From positions 186,001 to 250,000 of the forward strand of contig CAVYCE010000002.1 of assembly GCA_963766995.1 (NCBI GenBank): a DNA stretch of 64,000 bases. Reading direction: 5' to 3'. This DNA comes from Bog-473 sp963766995. Lineage in GTDB: Bacteria > Actinomycetota > Acidimicrobiia > Acidimicrobiales > RAAP-2. This document shows, one piece after another, positions 45,482 through 56,090 of this stretch. The position numbers and the translations under genes were made by a program. Each line of letters begins with the position of its first letter. Position 1 is the first letter of the stretch. The notes below the pieces were generated by a model that saw only the letters and a list, made by a program, of their open reading frames with translations, had not been told where the DNA came from and ran no database searches.

Positions 45482-46764
45482 GTGACGCACTGCACGCCCG
45501 GACGGTGCCGCTGGAATACGGCCCCGACCCGCTGCAGTTCGATGGCAGTCCCACCGCCCTCTTCGACCGGCCCGGTCTGACGCTGGTGGGTTGGGGCACG
45601 GCGTTGCTGGTCGACGCCCAGGAGGCCACCGATGTCTTGGCCGGTATTCCTTGCGACGACACGGTGCAGTGCCCCGGATCCGGAGTGGTGGCGCTGGGGG
45701 CGCTGCCGTTTCTCAACGCACTCTCTGGTCAGCTCATCGTGCCCCGGTTCACCATGGGTATCGCTCGCGACCGCGATGGGAACGCGCATCGATGGGCCAC
45801 CGCTGTCGGTCCGTCCGATGACCCACTACCCACCACCGACGAGCTCTTCGACGCCGTGCTCTGGCAGTACGACACCAATCCCGATGGCGCCGTGCCACCG
45901 GAGGTCACCATTGCCGAGCTGACGACATCATTGTCCGATGGTGCCTATCGCGACGAGGTGCGGCGGGTGGTCGGCACCATGCAGGACCCCGAGTCGCCGC
46001 TCCACAAAGTGGTGTTGGCCCGCTCGATCACCATTCGCTTCAGCGGTGAGGTGCACTTGTCATCGGTATTGCGGCGCATGCGCGCCCACGAACCCAACTG
46101 CACCATCTTCTCCATGCCCGTCCCTGACGGCACCTTCTTCGGGGCCTCGCCCGAACTGCTCATGGCCCGGCGCGACTCCCGGGTGTGGTGCCATCCGCTG
46201 GCCGGCACGGTGGCCCGGGGTGAGACAGCCAGGTCCGATGCCGACGCCCAAGGCCGGCTGGCCCATTCCAGCAAGGACATGGCCGAGCACCGCTACGTGG
46301 TCGAGGACTTAGCTGCGGTCTTGGGCCCGCTCTGTTCGTCCCTTCACGTCCCAGGGAGACCCTCGCTGGTGGCCTTCCGCTCAGTGGCTCATTTGGGCAC
46401 CCGCATTGAAGGAGAGCTCCGTGCTCCCCTGTCCATTCTTGACATCATCGACCGGGTCAACCCGACGCCAGCCGTCGGCGGATCGCCCAGAGAACTGGCC
46501 CTGACCACCATCGCCCAAAGTGAGCCTGTGCCGCGGGGCTATTGGGCCGGACCGGTGGGATGGGTGGACGCCGGAGGCAATGGTGAGTGGATGATCGGGT
46601 TGCGCAGTGCGCTCCTGCACCAGGACGCAACTTCGGCGTCGCTGCATGCGGGTGCGGGAATTGTGGCCGACTCTGATCCAGACGCCGAGGGCGAGGAGGT
46701 CAACGTGAAGCTGACGACGGTGCTGGACTCGCTGGTGTCCGGAGGCTCAACGCACCTGCGGTGA
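45478..46764 (+). CDS. menF: Isochorismate synthase
   Basis: A 428-residue chorismate-binding enzyme: KVVLARSITIRF, NCTIFSMPVPDGTFFGASPELLM, HPLAGTVARGE, VNPTPAVGGSPRELAL, YWAGPVGWVDAGGNGEWMIGLRSAL and AGAGIVADSDPDAEGEE. These match isochorismate synthase rather than anthranilate synthase. The GTG overlaps the menG stop (GTGA). The 3' end overlaps the convergent histidine-kinase gene by 18 bp. Confidence 0.93.
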   Translation: MSDALHARTVPLEYGPDPLQFDGSPTALFDRPGLTLVGWGTALLVDAQEATDVLAGIPCDDTVQCPGSGVVALGALPFLNALSGQLIVPRFTMGIARDRDGNAHRWATAVGPSDDPLPTTDELFDAVLWQYDTNPDGAVPPEVTIAELTTSLSDGAYRDEVRRVVGTMQDPESPLHKVVLARSITIRFSGEVHLSSVLRRMRAHEPNCTIFSMPVPDGTFFGASPELLMARRDSRVWCHPLAGTVARGETARSDADAQGRLAHSSKDMAEHRYVVEDLAAVLGPLCSSLHVPGRPSLVAFRSVAHLGTRIEGELRAPLSILDIIDRVNPTPAVGGSPRELALTTIAQSEPVPRGYWAGPVGWVDAGGNGEWMIGLRSALLHQDATSASLHAGAGIVADSDPDAEGEEVNVKLTTVLDSLVSGGSTHLR

Positions 46765-48271
46765 TGGCGTTGGGGTCGAGAGCGCCGTCAGGTCGGCCCG
46801 ACGTCGCAGCTCCTCGGTAAAGGTGCTCCGTCCAGCCAGCGGAATGGTGACCTGAACGCTGAACCCTCCGCCCCGTGGGAGCGTCATACTGGCGGTGCCC
46901 TTGAGGGCCGTGGCAATGGCTCGCACAATGGACAGCCCGAGACCGGTGCCATGGCTCGAACGGGATGGATCTCCCTGGTAAAAGCGGTCGAACACACGCT
47001 CGGTGTCTCCGGGCGACACTCCCGGTCCATTGTCGGTCACTTCGAGCACTCCCATCCCGCGTGAGACGTGAGTGGACACCTCGACGGTGGTGCCAGCGGG
47101 TGTGTGGGCCAGGGCGTTGCGCACGAGGTTGTGGGCAATCTGCACCAACCGCTCTTCGTCACCCATCACGATCACGGGCGAGCCCGCAACCAGGCTGAGC
47201 TGGTGGCCATGTTCGGCGGCATTGGCGTCTTCCACCACGTCGGTACAGATGGCCCGCATGTCCACCGGTTCCACCCGCATAGGGCGGCCCCTATCAAGCT
47301 CGGCCAGCAAGAGGAGATCTTCGACCAGACCGCTCATGCGTTTGGCCTCACCCTCCACCCGCTGCAGGGCGCGGCTGCATGCCCTCCTCATCGGAGAAGC
47401 CACCACGGCGCAACAGTTCGGCATACCCTCGTATGGACGTCAGCGGCGTACGCAGCTCATGCGACGCGTCCGCCACAAATTGGCGCAGACGATCCTCCGA
47501 CGCCGTCTTCTCAGCAAACGCACCTTCGATTTGGGTGAGCATCTGGTTCAGTGCCCGTCCCAGCTGACCGACTTCGGTGGAGGCAGGAGCTTCGGGCACA
47601 CGACGAGCCAGGTCGCCCGAAGCGATGGCGTCGGCCGTCTCGGCCATCGCCTGCAGTGGACGCAGACCTCGCCGTATGACCGCGAAGGACAGGATGCCCA
47701 TGAGTAAGACGACAGCCAGGCTGGCCAGGAGTTCAATCCGGCGCAACGAAGACAGTGTGTCGTTGGTGGGATTGAGGGAGAGCGCGGTGATGAGGGTGCC
47801 TTCGGGCAAGTCAACCGCTACCACCCGGTACTCGCCGTCGGGGTCCTTCTTGCTCCCGACAATGACGGCGTTGGGATCGGGACTGAACGTCCCGGCATAT
47901 CGGCCGAAGTGATGGTGGGCGTCTTCGGGCACTCGCTGTACCGGGATGGACGACGACAGGATGGGCTGGGGGTCGGGGCGGGTGGGCGAACCTGACGGGC
48001 GACGCAAAATGACCTTGCCCTGTGCATTACTGAGGAGCACGTACACGTCGGGCGATAATCGGCGGGACAAGTCCACCGCCGTGATGGGCAATTCGCGCTC
48101 GGCGCTGTAACTCAGGTAGTTGAAGGCCAGCCCCTCAGAGGAAGCCAGCGTTTCGTCCGCCCGGCCGTAGAGGAAATTGCGCACCGAAACGTAAATGGCG
48201 ATATCGGCCGCCACCAGACCGATGATCAGCACAATGGCCATGACGGCAACCAGCCGTCGGTGCAGGCTCAC
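46747..48271 (-). CDS. Sensor histidine kinase (one apparent frameshift)
   Basis: A membrane kinase of about 508 residues when joined. Layout: TM1 (about 8-28), extracytoplasmic sensor (about 30-165), TM2 (about 180-200), HAMP (about 200-255), then the His box DASHELRTPLTSIRGYAELL. The frame breaks near 47375 at EEGMQ, and the rest continues in another frame as RALQRVEGEAKRM with N box (HNLVRNALAHTP), G1 (DNGPGVSPGD) and G2 (HGTGLGLSIV). It resembles MprB/TcrY-type actinobacterial kinases. GTG start overlaps the regulator stop. The break is probably a sequencing indel. Confidence 0.88.
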
Positions 48272-48977
48272 CCTTCTCTGGGCAACCGCAGTGTGTAGCC
48301 CACCCGACGGATGGTGTGAATGAGTGGAGGCTCGACCACATCCACCTTCTTACGCAGGTAACTGATGTAGGTCTCGACGATATTGGGGTCACCGCGGAAA
48401 CCGAAGCCCCACACGTTGTCCAGCAGTTCCGACTTCGAAATGACGCGGCGAGCGTTCTCGAGCAGGTGGCGAAGCAGGTTGAACTCGGTGGCGGTTAGGT
48501 CGACGAGCTGCTCCTGGCGCCACACCTCATGGGTATCGATGTGCATAGTGAGATCGGCAAAACGCAGGATGGAGGGGTCGGCCGCCGCCACCTCTCCGGC
48601 CCGGCGCAGGATGGCGCCGACGCGGGCCATCAACTCCTCCACGCTGAACGGCTTGGTGACGTAGTCGTCGCCCAAAGCGAGACCCTCGACCTTGTCCTGG
48701 GTGGTGTCGCGGGCAGTCAAGAACACGATGGGCACCTGCTCACCCTGCTGGCGCAGTCGCCGGCATACTTCGTTGCCGTCGAAGTCGGGCAGCATGACGT
48801 CGAGCATGACCAGGTTGGGGCGATACGTCCGCACCATGTCGATGGCCTCGGTGCCAGTGGCGGCCAATCCGACCTCGTATCCCTCGAAGCGGAGGGCGGC
48901 CGACAGCAGATCGGCGATATTGGGTTCGTCGTCAACGACGAGGATCCGCGGCGGGTGGTAGTCTCGGCAACAGCCAT
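48268..48977 (-). CDS. OmpR-family response regulator (one apparent frameshift)
   Basis: The receiver starts in one frame (ATG 48977, AVAETTTRR) and continues in the next as ILVVDDEPNIADLLSAALRFEGYEVG. The phosphoacceptor is in VMLDVMLPDFDG and the conserved Lys in VTKPFS. A winged-helix domain follows (about 130-230: LTATEFNLLRHLLENARRVISKSELLDNVWGFGF, VETYISYLRKKVD). The second frame has no ATG, GTG or TTG start between an upstream TAG and VVDDE, so an indel near 48945 is needed. Cognate kinase is next door (GTGA overlap). Confidence 0.88.
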
Positions 48978-48991
48978 CGCTCTACCCTCTC

Positions 48992-49759
48992 TCACACTGC
49001 TTCAGGCACTTTGGGGGCGACATGCCGCCGCCTGACGCCTCGTACGGCACGCCCCAGACCCCACCAGGTCACTAGGCCCAGTGCCTCGACCACGATCATG
49101 GACGACATTTTGGACTCGCCAGCGGCTCGATCGACGAAGCTGATGGGCACTTCGACGATGCGACCACCGTGCTGCTTGGTCCGGTATGTCATCTCGATCT
49201 GGAATCCGTAGCCCTCGGCCCGGATCGCGGTCGAGGTCCAGCTGCGCGCAACATGTCGGCCGAGTAGGCCCGGAACCCCGCAGTGGAGTCGAGCACGGAG
49301 AGGCCGAGGACGGCTGAGGCGTAGCGGTTGCCACCCCGGGAGAGAAGGTGCCGGTGCCAGGCCCAGTTCGGGATGGTGCCGCCGGTCGACGTAGCGCGAG
49401 CCGATGGACGAGGTCGTAGCCCTGCTCGAGTGGCGCCAAGACGGACGGCAGGGCACCGGGGTCGTGTGAGAAATCGGCGTCCATCTCGACATGGCGTCGT
49501 AGCCGCGTTCCAGCCCCAGGCGAATCCGGCCCGATAGGCGCTGCCCAGGCCGGACTTCTCGGTGCGGGCCAGCAGATGCACGTCAGAGAGCTCAGCCGCC
49601 GTCGCCTTGACCAGATCGCCGGTGCCGTCGGGACTGCCGTCGTCGACCACCAGGATGCCCGGTGTCGGGCATCGTCTCCTTGATTCGGCGGAGCATCCGC
49701 TCAATGTTTTCCGACTCGTTGTACGTCGGAATCACGACGAGGGGGCGCACGCTGGACAT
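48992..49759 (-). CDS. Polyprenol-phosphate mannosyltransferase (Ppm1-like), frame disrupted
   Basis: A GT2 glycosyltransferase read across several frames. After ATG 49759 comes VVIPTYNESENIERML, then ILVVDDGSPDGTGDLV and SGLGSAYRAGFAWG (49.5-49.7 kb), then EMDADFSHDPGALP with the DxD-type metal site. LLSRGGNRYASAVLGLSVLDSTAGFRAYS and GYGFQIEMTYRTKQHGGRIVEVPISFVDRAAGESKM follow, ending at 48992. This is the dolichol-phosphate mannose synthase pattern; it makes polyprenyl-P-mannose for GT-C enzymes such as the PigV-like protein at 3.7-4.8 kb. At least five frame changes lie between 49210 and 49670. Confidence 0.85.
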
Positions 49760-49777
49760 TCTAGGAGCAAGGCCTCC

Positions 49778-50920
49778 TCAGGCCGGTATCCGCCAGCGGC
49801 GGATTCGGGCCCCGCTACGAACCTCTCGCACCACCACCTGGAATGCTCCTCCCACCGGGATTCCGATGAGGGCGCCCACGAAGGTGCCCAGGTCAGCGCC
49901 GATCTTCCCACCCAGTGTGGCCCCCACCAGGACAGCGATGAGCACCCAGAACGGGTTGAGGCGCACGGTCCTGCTCATGATGACTGGGTTGAGGATGTGG
50001 TTCTCCACCTGCTGGTAGGTCAGGAAGACGACCAGCATGACGATGCCGGCCGGGACCGAGTGGATGACGGCGATGATGACCACCGGTACGCCGGCGATCA
50101 GGCCACCGACCAGCGGGCAGCAGGTCGACCAGGGCCACGAAGACGCCCATCAGAAGGGCGAAGGGGACGCCCAGAATGGCCAGGGTGATGCCCGACGATG
50201 ATGCCGGCGATGAGCGAGGTCAGGAAGTTGCCCAGCATGTAGCCGGTGACCGAACGCATCGATTCATTGATGACCCGGCTCAGGCGCAAGGCCGTTGGTG
50301 GGCTGAACAGGCTGAGGAAGCCGTGCCACAGCCGTGGGCGCCTCCAGCATGGCGAAGAAGGTCAGCACGGCGATGGTGCCGACGGTGATAAGGGTCGAAA
50401 TGGCAGCGGCACCCACCGAGAAGGCCGTGGCCGGCTTGAGCACCTTGGTCAGCTGCTTGGTGATTTCAGAGGAGCCCTTGGACAGGTATTTCTGCAGATG
50501 GAGCCGGAAGACCAGGCGCCCGAGCGGTCCCCGGCCCTTGCGGGTGTTGCTTGATGAGGTTCGGGAATCTGGTGGCCGAAGTGCACAGCGCTGGTGACCA
50601 GGGGCGAGGCGAACAGGTACACCAGTCCGGCCGCCGCCACCAGGCCGCGTGAGGAAGACGAGCGTGACGGCCACCCCGTGGGAAATCCGCGATGTTTGAG
50701 AAGCGGGTGGCCGGCGTGAGCATGAGGGCGATGAAGAAGGCCACGACGGCGTAGAGGACGATTTTCCGGAGCACCCAGAGACCGACAAGAGGCCGACGTT
50801 GAGGTCAAGCAGGCCGATGGTGACGGCGGCGGCGGCCACGATGGTGCCGAGGGGAATCCCCCGCCGATCGGCACTGCCACTCAAGCGGGAACGCCAGGTA
50901 TCGGGATGCTCGGCAGCCAT
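49778..50920 (-). CDS. AI-2E family (PerM-type) permease, frame disrupted
   Basis: A protein of about 375-380 residues reconstructed over several frames. The N-terminus (ATG 50920) reads MAAEHPDTWRSRL, then IPLGTIVAAAAVTIGLLDLNVG and IVLYAVVAFFIALMLTPATR. The centre reads SSEITKQLTKVLKPATAFSVGAAAISTLITVGTIAVLTFFAMLE. The end reads IAVIHSVPAGIVMLVVFLTYQQVENHILNPVIMSRTVRLNPFWVLIAVLVGATLGGKIGADLGTFVGALIGIPV. The QQVENHILNPVI motif is diagnostic of AI-2E/PerM proteins. Frame changes fall near 50110, 50190, 50300, 50540, 50650 and 50780. Most family members are not AI-2 transporters, so the substrate is unknown. Confidence 0.82.
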
Positions 50921-50962
50921 TTCACCAGCATGGCAGCAAGACCGGGCCAGAGACGTGCAAGC

Positions 50963-52076
50963 ATGAGGGCGATGGACACGCTCGGCCAGGAAGAAGGGCC
51001 CGGCCCTGAACCTGACCATGACCTGGACGACGTCCCGAAGGTGAAGCGCCGCTGGATCCCCCGCAATGTGCGGATCACTCTGTTCGTCCTGGTGCTCTTC
51101 TTCGTTGGTGCGTACATCGTGCCTACCGAGCTGGGCAAGGCCCACTCAGAGTTCCACCAGCTCCGCCACCTCAATTTCCTCTGGCTGATTCTCGGCGCCG
51201 GCCTTCGAGATCGGCGCCCTCCTGGCCTACGCCGAACTCACTCGCACGGTGCTCTCACCCGGTGCACCCAGCCGCTTTCGCCTCTTTCGCATCAACATGT
51301 GGGCGCTGGCCATCAGCCACGTCGTGCCGGGCGGCACTGTTCCCGGCACAGCCGCCAGCTACCGGCTTCTGACCGAAGCGGACGTGCCGGGAAGTACCGC
51401 CGCCTTCGGACTGGCCACCCAGGGCATCGGCTCGGCCGTGGTGCTCAACGGCATCTTCTGGCTGGCGCTCCTGATCTCCGTCCCGCTGCATGGCTACAAC
51501 CCGCTCTATGGCTTCGCCGCCATTCTCGGCGTGCTGCTGCTGGGCATCTTCGCCGGTCTGATCGTCCTGCTGACCCGGGGCGAGAAGCAGGCCAACGCCG
51601 TTCCTCAACAAGTTGGCCGGGCAAGCTGCCGTTCGTGAAGTCCGAGACCATCACCTCGCTGGTACACAAGGTGGTCGACCGCATGGAGGTGCTCTTCAAG
51701 CAGCCCGGCCCTGCTCTACCGAGCCGGCGTCTGGGCCGCCGCTAACTGGCTACTCGACGCCACGTCGCTCTATGTGTTCCTCTTCGCATTCGGGGTGCAC
51801 GTGGATCCCGTGGACGTATTAGTGGCGTACGGCCTGGCCAACGTGCTGGCCGTCATTCCACTGACGCCCGGTGGGCTCGGAGTCATTGAACTGACCATCG
51901 TGTCCGTGCTCACTGGATTCGGGGCCCATGAAGGAGCGGCCACTGCCGGTGTCTTGTGCTGGCGCCTGGTCAACTTCTGGCTCCCCATTCCCTTCGGCGG
52001 TGCGGCCTTCCTGTCATTGCGATTGGGTCGACACACACTGCCGACTCCGGCGATCGCCCAAAGCGCGGCCGATTAG
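50963..52076 (+). CDS. YbhN/UPF0104-family flippase-like membrane protein, frame disrupted
   Basis: A protein of about 370 residues reconstructed over frames. A basic N-terminal tail leads to VRITLFVLVLFFVGAYIVPT, the centre has ALAISHVVPGGTVPGTAASYRLL and FGLATQGIGSAVVLNGIFW, and the C-terminus reads GLANVLAVIPLTPGGLGVIELTIVSVL. These are the two PGG-type signatures of the lysylphosphatidylglycerol-synthase-TM/AglD2 family, thought to move lipid-linked sugars or lipids. Frame changes lie near 51205, 51603 and 51705. Divergent from the AI-2E-like gene. Confidence 0.82.
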
Positions 52077-52080
52077 CTCT

Positions 52081-52872
52081 TTAGAAGAAATGGCGAAGTA
52101 CTCCGACGGCCGGTGCTGCCAATACCACCTGGCCGTTGGCCATGGTCGCCGTCGGCACCGAAACCGGAGTGCCGGCGGGAACGCTCATCAGCAAGAGGAG
52201 CGACGACACGGACGTGTGCGGACCGAGGTAGACGTGCGAGGCCACCGCTTCGAGCAGTGAGGTGGTTCCCGCCGGGTGAGCAATCAGCGATGCCATGTCG
52301 ATCTTGCCTAGGGCCAGACGTCCGAGCGAAGAGGTGGGGTTGGACGCGTGCAGGTCCACGGCCACGTAGCGAGCAACGGGAAAGCCCACGGTTCGCAGTC
52401 CGGCGATGATGGCGGCCGGCTGGTGGATATTCAGGCTGTCCAGCGGCACGCTGTGCGTCCCCTGCTTCACCGCCAAGGTGCCCGGTACGAGAAGGACGTT
52501 GGTGTGTCCTGCCTTGGCGTTGAAGGCGTAGATGGATTCGTGATTGTCCGGACCCCTCATCACTACCAACAGGTCGTTTTTGCCATCAGCCAGCAACGAA
52601 GCCGGAATGGCGACGTGGTGAACGGCATGGTCGATTTTGTAGAGCGTGATCCCCATGTAGGCACCCACTGCGCTGATGAGGGCCAGCACCAGGCCCCCAC
52701 TGATGAGCACCGTCTTCTTCAGCCTGGAGCGCCGGCGAGAGCTGAACGACTTCTCGGGCAGTGGTTTGGGGAGGAGTGAAAGGTGCACCCCGGGCAGCAA
52801 GGCCGGATGGGTGGCGCAGCCGGGACAACCGACGCATGGCGCCTCACTTGTCAGTTCCGTCAGGACCGGCAT
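52081..52872 (-). CDS. Membrane-anchored LytR-CpsA-Psr-like protein, degenerate
   Basis: A 263-residue protein. A cytoplasmic N-terminus contains a Cys-x2-Cys-x2-Cys cluster (C13, C16, C19), then a basic stretch and one TM (about 53-75). The extracytoplasmic part is weakly LCP-like (DLLVVMRGPDNHESIYAFNAKAGHTNVLLVPGTLAV, SLNIHQPAAIIAGLRTVGFPVARYVAVDL). The usual catalytic Arg/Asp set of LCP ligases is not apparent and the domain is short. It may be a non-catalytic LCP relative. Convergent with the flippase gene (4 bp apart). Confidence 0.5.
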   Translation of the reverse strand: MPVLTELTSEAPCVGCPGCATHPALLPGVHLSLLPKPLPEKSFSSRRRSRLKKTVLISGGLVLALISAVGAYMGITLYKIDHAVHHVAIPASLLADGKNDLLVVMRGPDNHESIYAFNAKAGHTNVLLVPGTLAVKQGTHSVPLDSLNIHQPAAIIAGLRTVGFPVARYVAVDLHASNPTSSLGRLALGKIDMASLIAHPAGTTSLLEAVASHVYLGPHTSVSSLLLLMSVPAGTPVSVPTATMANGQVVLAAPAVGVLRHFF

Positions 52873-52977
52873 GGTTCCCCCTCACCGCTCTCCACCCCGT
52901 AGCGGAGAAGTGGGGGTCAAGCTAGGGACGAGGCGTTGCCGCCCCGTTGCGTCCCGGGTTCGATTTGGTTGTCGCCG

Positions 52978-53862
52978 TTAACCCCGGGCGGGTACTCCAG
53001 CGTGCTCGCCGACCAGTTCCACCCAGCGGTCCCAATAGGCCGGAGGGTAGTCGTGGCCCATACCCTCCAGCACCACGAATTTCGCCCCGGGTATGCACTC
53101 GGCGGTGCGCCGTCCCCCGCTGATGTCCACCAAGGTATCGGCGTCTCCATGCATGACCAGCGTGGGCACGGTGACGTTGGTCAGCGCATCTGACCGGCTG
53201 CCCGACACGATGATCGCCGCCATTTGGCGGGCCACGCCGCCCGGATTGAAACAGCGGTCATAGGCCGCCGCAGCTGAGCTGGCGAGGCGTTCGGCATCAA
53301 AATGGGCCGGGCTGCCGTAGATGCCATTGGCCTTGACGTGGTTGGTGATGAACATGTCGCGATCCTTGGCCGGTGCTCCCATGAGTACGGCAAACGCCTC
53401 CGGAGACGCCTGTCCCACGTCGCGGTCACCCGTGCTCGACATGACCGATGTCATGGTGATGACGCGGTCCGGGTGGGCAATGACCATCTGCTGGACGATC
53501 ATGCCTCCCATCGACACGCCCATGATGTGGGCCTGCTGAATACCCAAGTGGTCGAGCACCGACACTGCATCATCGGCCAAGTCGGAGAGGCGATAGGGGA
53601 CGTCAGGCTTGGTGCGTGCGGCCAATGCCTGCTGCACCGCTTTCATGGGATTGCCAGCGTCGTCAAACTTGGTGGAAAGACCGACGTCTCGATTGTCGAA
53701 GCGGATGACGAAGAAGCCCCTGGCCACGAAGCGCTCACACCATTCGTCGTAATAGTTGATGCTCTGCGACCCGAGGCCGTTCACCATCAACAATGCAGGG
53801 TCGGCGGCATCCCCAAACGTCTCGAAGTACAGCTCGACCGAATGATTCTTGGCATACGGCAT
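52978..53862 (-). CDS. Alpha/beta-fold hydrolase
   Basis: A 294-residue cytoplasmic hydrolase with nucleophile elbow GVSMGG (Ser in HIMGVSMGGMIVQQM), oxyanion region LMVNGLGSQSINYYDEW, the Asp in VPTLVMHGDADTLVD, and the His in LEGMGHDYPPAYW. The set resembles epoxide-hydrolase/haloperoxidase-like and aclacinomycin-methylesterase-like families; substrate unknown. ATG 53862 has a good RBS (GAGGGGG). It lies 28 bp downstream of ppk. Confidence 0.88.
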   Translation of the reverse strand: MPYAKNHSVELYFETFGDAADPALLMVNGLGSQSINYYDEWCERFVARGFFVIRFDNRDVGLSTKFDDAGNPMKAVQQALAARTKPDVPYRLSDLADDAVSVLDHLGIQQAHIMGVSMGGMIVQQMVIAHPDRVITMTSVMSSTGDRDVGQASPEAFAVLMGAPAKDRDMFITNHVKANGIYGSPAHFDAERLASSAAAAYDRCFNPGGVARQMAAIIVSGSRSDALTNVTVPTLVMHGDADTLVDISGGRRTAECIPGAKFVVLEGMGHDYPPAYWDRWVELVGEHAGVPARG

Positions 53863-53890
53863 GTCATCCCCCTCGTGACGCTGTCGACGA

Positions 53891-56090
53891 TCAGTCTTCG
53901 GGCAGCACCCGGAGATCGGAATCCCTGCGGCGGCGGGCCCGCTCAATGGCCAGTTCCTTGAGACGGGCCTGCGCACTCAGGCCGTGCTCGTTCGGGACTC
54001 GGCGCCAGCGCCGATCGGATCCGAGCTCCCATGAATTCGTCTCGTCGGCGAAAACCAGGTCGAGGATTTCGAACAGCCGAGCCTGCAATTCGGGTTCACG
54101 CACGGGCACCATTACTTCGACCCGGCGGTCGAGGTTGCGGCCCATGAGATCGGCCGAGCCGATGTACAACTTGAGCGGGAGTCCGGGTCCTGACGCGGGG
54201 TCGAGCGGCGACCCTCCGAATCGGTAAATGCGTGAGTGCTCTAGGAAGCTGCCCACAATGGAGCGCACCTTGATGTTCTCGGATAGTTCAGGAATGCCGG
54301 GTCGGAGGCGACAGAGGCCCCGAATGGCCAGATCGATAGGCACTCCGGCGCACGAGGCGCGGTACAGCGCATCAATCATGGAGGCATCGGTCAGCCCATT
54401 GAGCTTCATGACGATGCGGCCTTGCGGGTCCAGCGTCCGCCTGCTCCTCAATCATGGCCATGATGCGCTTCCGCGTCGTCACGGGTGAGACCAAAATCTG
54501 ACGGTAGTCGGCATGGCGAGAGAACCCGGTGAGATAATTGAACAGCTCGCCCACGTCGCTGCCGATGTCGGGTGCTGCCGTCAAGCAGGCCGATGTCCTC
54601 GTAGATGCGCGCCGTCTTTGAGTTGTAGTTCCCGGTGCCGACGTGGCAGTAGGTGGCGTACGCCGTCATCTTCTTTGCGAAGCACCAGCGCAGTCTTGGA
54701 GTGGGTCTTGAGCCCCACGATGCCGTAGACCACGTGGACGCCCACTTCTTCGAGGGCGCGGGCCCAGCCGATATTGGCTTCCTCGTCGAAACGGGCCTTC
54801 AGCTCGACGATCACCGCCACCTGCTTGCCGTTCTCGTTGGCGCGAATGAGCGAGGCCACAATGGGGCTGTCTCCCGATGTCCGGTAAAGCGTCTGCTTAA
54901 TACCCAACACGTCGGGGTCCTCCGCCGCCTGGGCGATGAAGGCCTCCACCGACGTGGCGAAGGAGTCGTAGGGGTGATGCACCAAAATGTCTCGCTCGCG
55001 CAACATGGCGAAGAACTCGGTGGGCTCGTTGGCTGCCGTCGCCAACCGGGGCGGTGTCATTGGCGTCCACGTGTCCTCGTGAAGGTCGGGTCGGTCCAGG
55101 GCGTAGACACCCCACAGCCCACCCAGGTCTAGGGGAGCCTCCACCCGGTAGACGCCGTCGGGCGCCACTTCGAGTTCGGTGGCCAACAGTTCGACCAACT
55201 CGTCGTTCATGTCGGCGCCGACTTCCAGGCGCAGGGCCCGACCGAAGCGGCGACGGCGCAGCTCCATCTCAATGGCCACCAGGAGATCGTCGGCCTCGTC
55301 CTCTTCCAGGGCCAGGTCGGCATTGCGGGTGACCCGAAAAGCATAATGCTCGCCCACGCTCATGCCGGGGAACAGGGTGTCGAGCTGGGCGGCGATGACT
55401 TGCTCCAACGGCACGAACCGCTCCCCGTCGGGCATGACCACGAAACGCGGCAGCACCGGCGGCACCTTGACCCGGGCGATGCGGCGTTCGCCCGTCGACG
55501 GGTCCTGCACCTCGACCACCAGGTTCAGCGACAGATTCGAGATGTAGGGAAACGGGTGCCCTGGGTCCACAGCCAGCGGGGTGAGCACCGGGAAGATCTG
55601 TCGCTGGAAGACGTCGACCATGTATTCCCGATCGTCCTCGTCCAGCGTGGACCAGTCCGAGAGGCGCACGCCGGCGTCGGCCAGCGCCGGGCACGATCAG
55701 GTCGAGGAAGGCCTGGTCCTGGCGTTTCACCAGCTCCTCGACCCGGGTTCGGATCAGCTTGAGTTGCTCACCAGGCCGGAGGCCATCGACCGAGCGGGTG
55801 CGGACACCGGCCGCCACCTGATCCTCCAAGGCAGCCACCCGGACCTGGAAGAACTCGTCCAGCAGCTCGGAGAAAATGGCCAGGAACTTGGTCCGCTCTA
55901 AGAGCGGGACCCCGTCATCCTCGGCTAGTTCCAGCAGCCGGGCTCCGAAATCGAGACGCGATTGTTCCCGGTTCGTAAAGCGCTGGAAGCCGAAGGACTC
56001 GATCTGCTGGTACGTCGGAGGAGATGGTCGTTCGACGGCATCTGGCGTGCTCATCAGGGAGGGATCAGCGGTCATGGCGTCACTCGTCAT
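53891..56090 (-). CDS. ppk: Polyphosphate kinase 1 (four apparent frameshifts)
   Basis: Order of parts: N-terminal domain (FGFQRFTNREQSRLDFGARLLELAED), head domain, and a C-terminal catalytic part with GIVGLKTHSKTALVLRKEDDG containing the autophosphorylated His. TAYATYCHVGTGNYNSKTARIYED (second His) and MKLNGLTDASMIDALYRAS come next, ending DSDLRVLPED. Frame changes fall near 55690, 54665, 54580 and 54435. It makes polyphosphate from ATP. The start is uncertain: 56090, 56075 or 56054 are possible, and the first would overlap the divergent SEDS gene. Confidence 0.9.

Noticed and set aside
49778..50920. Quorum-sensing AI-2 export role for the AI-2E-family gene
   Set aside because: The family name is historical; most members transport other solutes, and no luxS or lsr genes are in the window.
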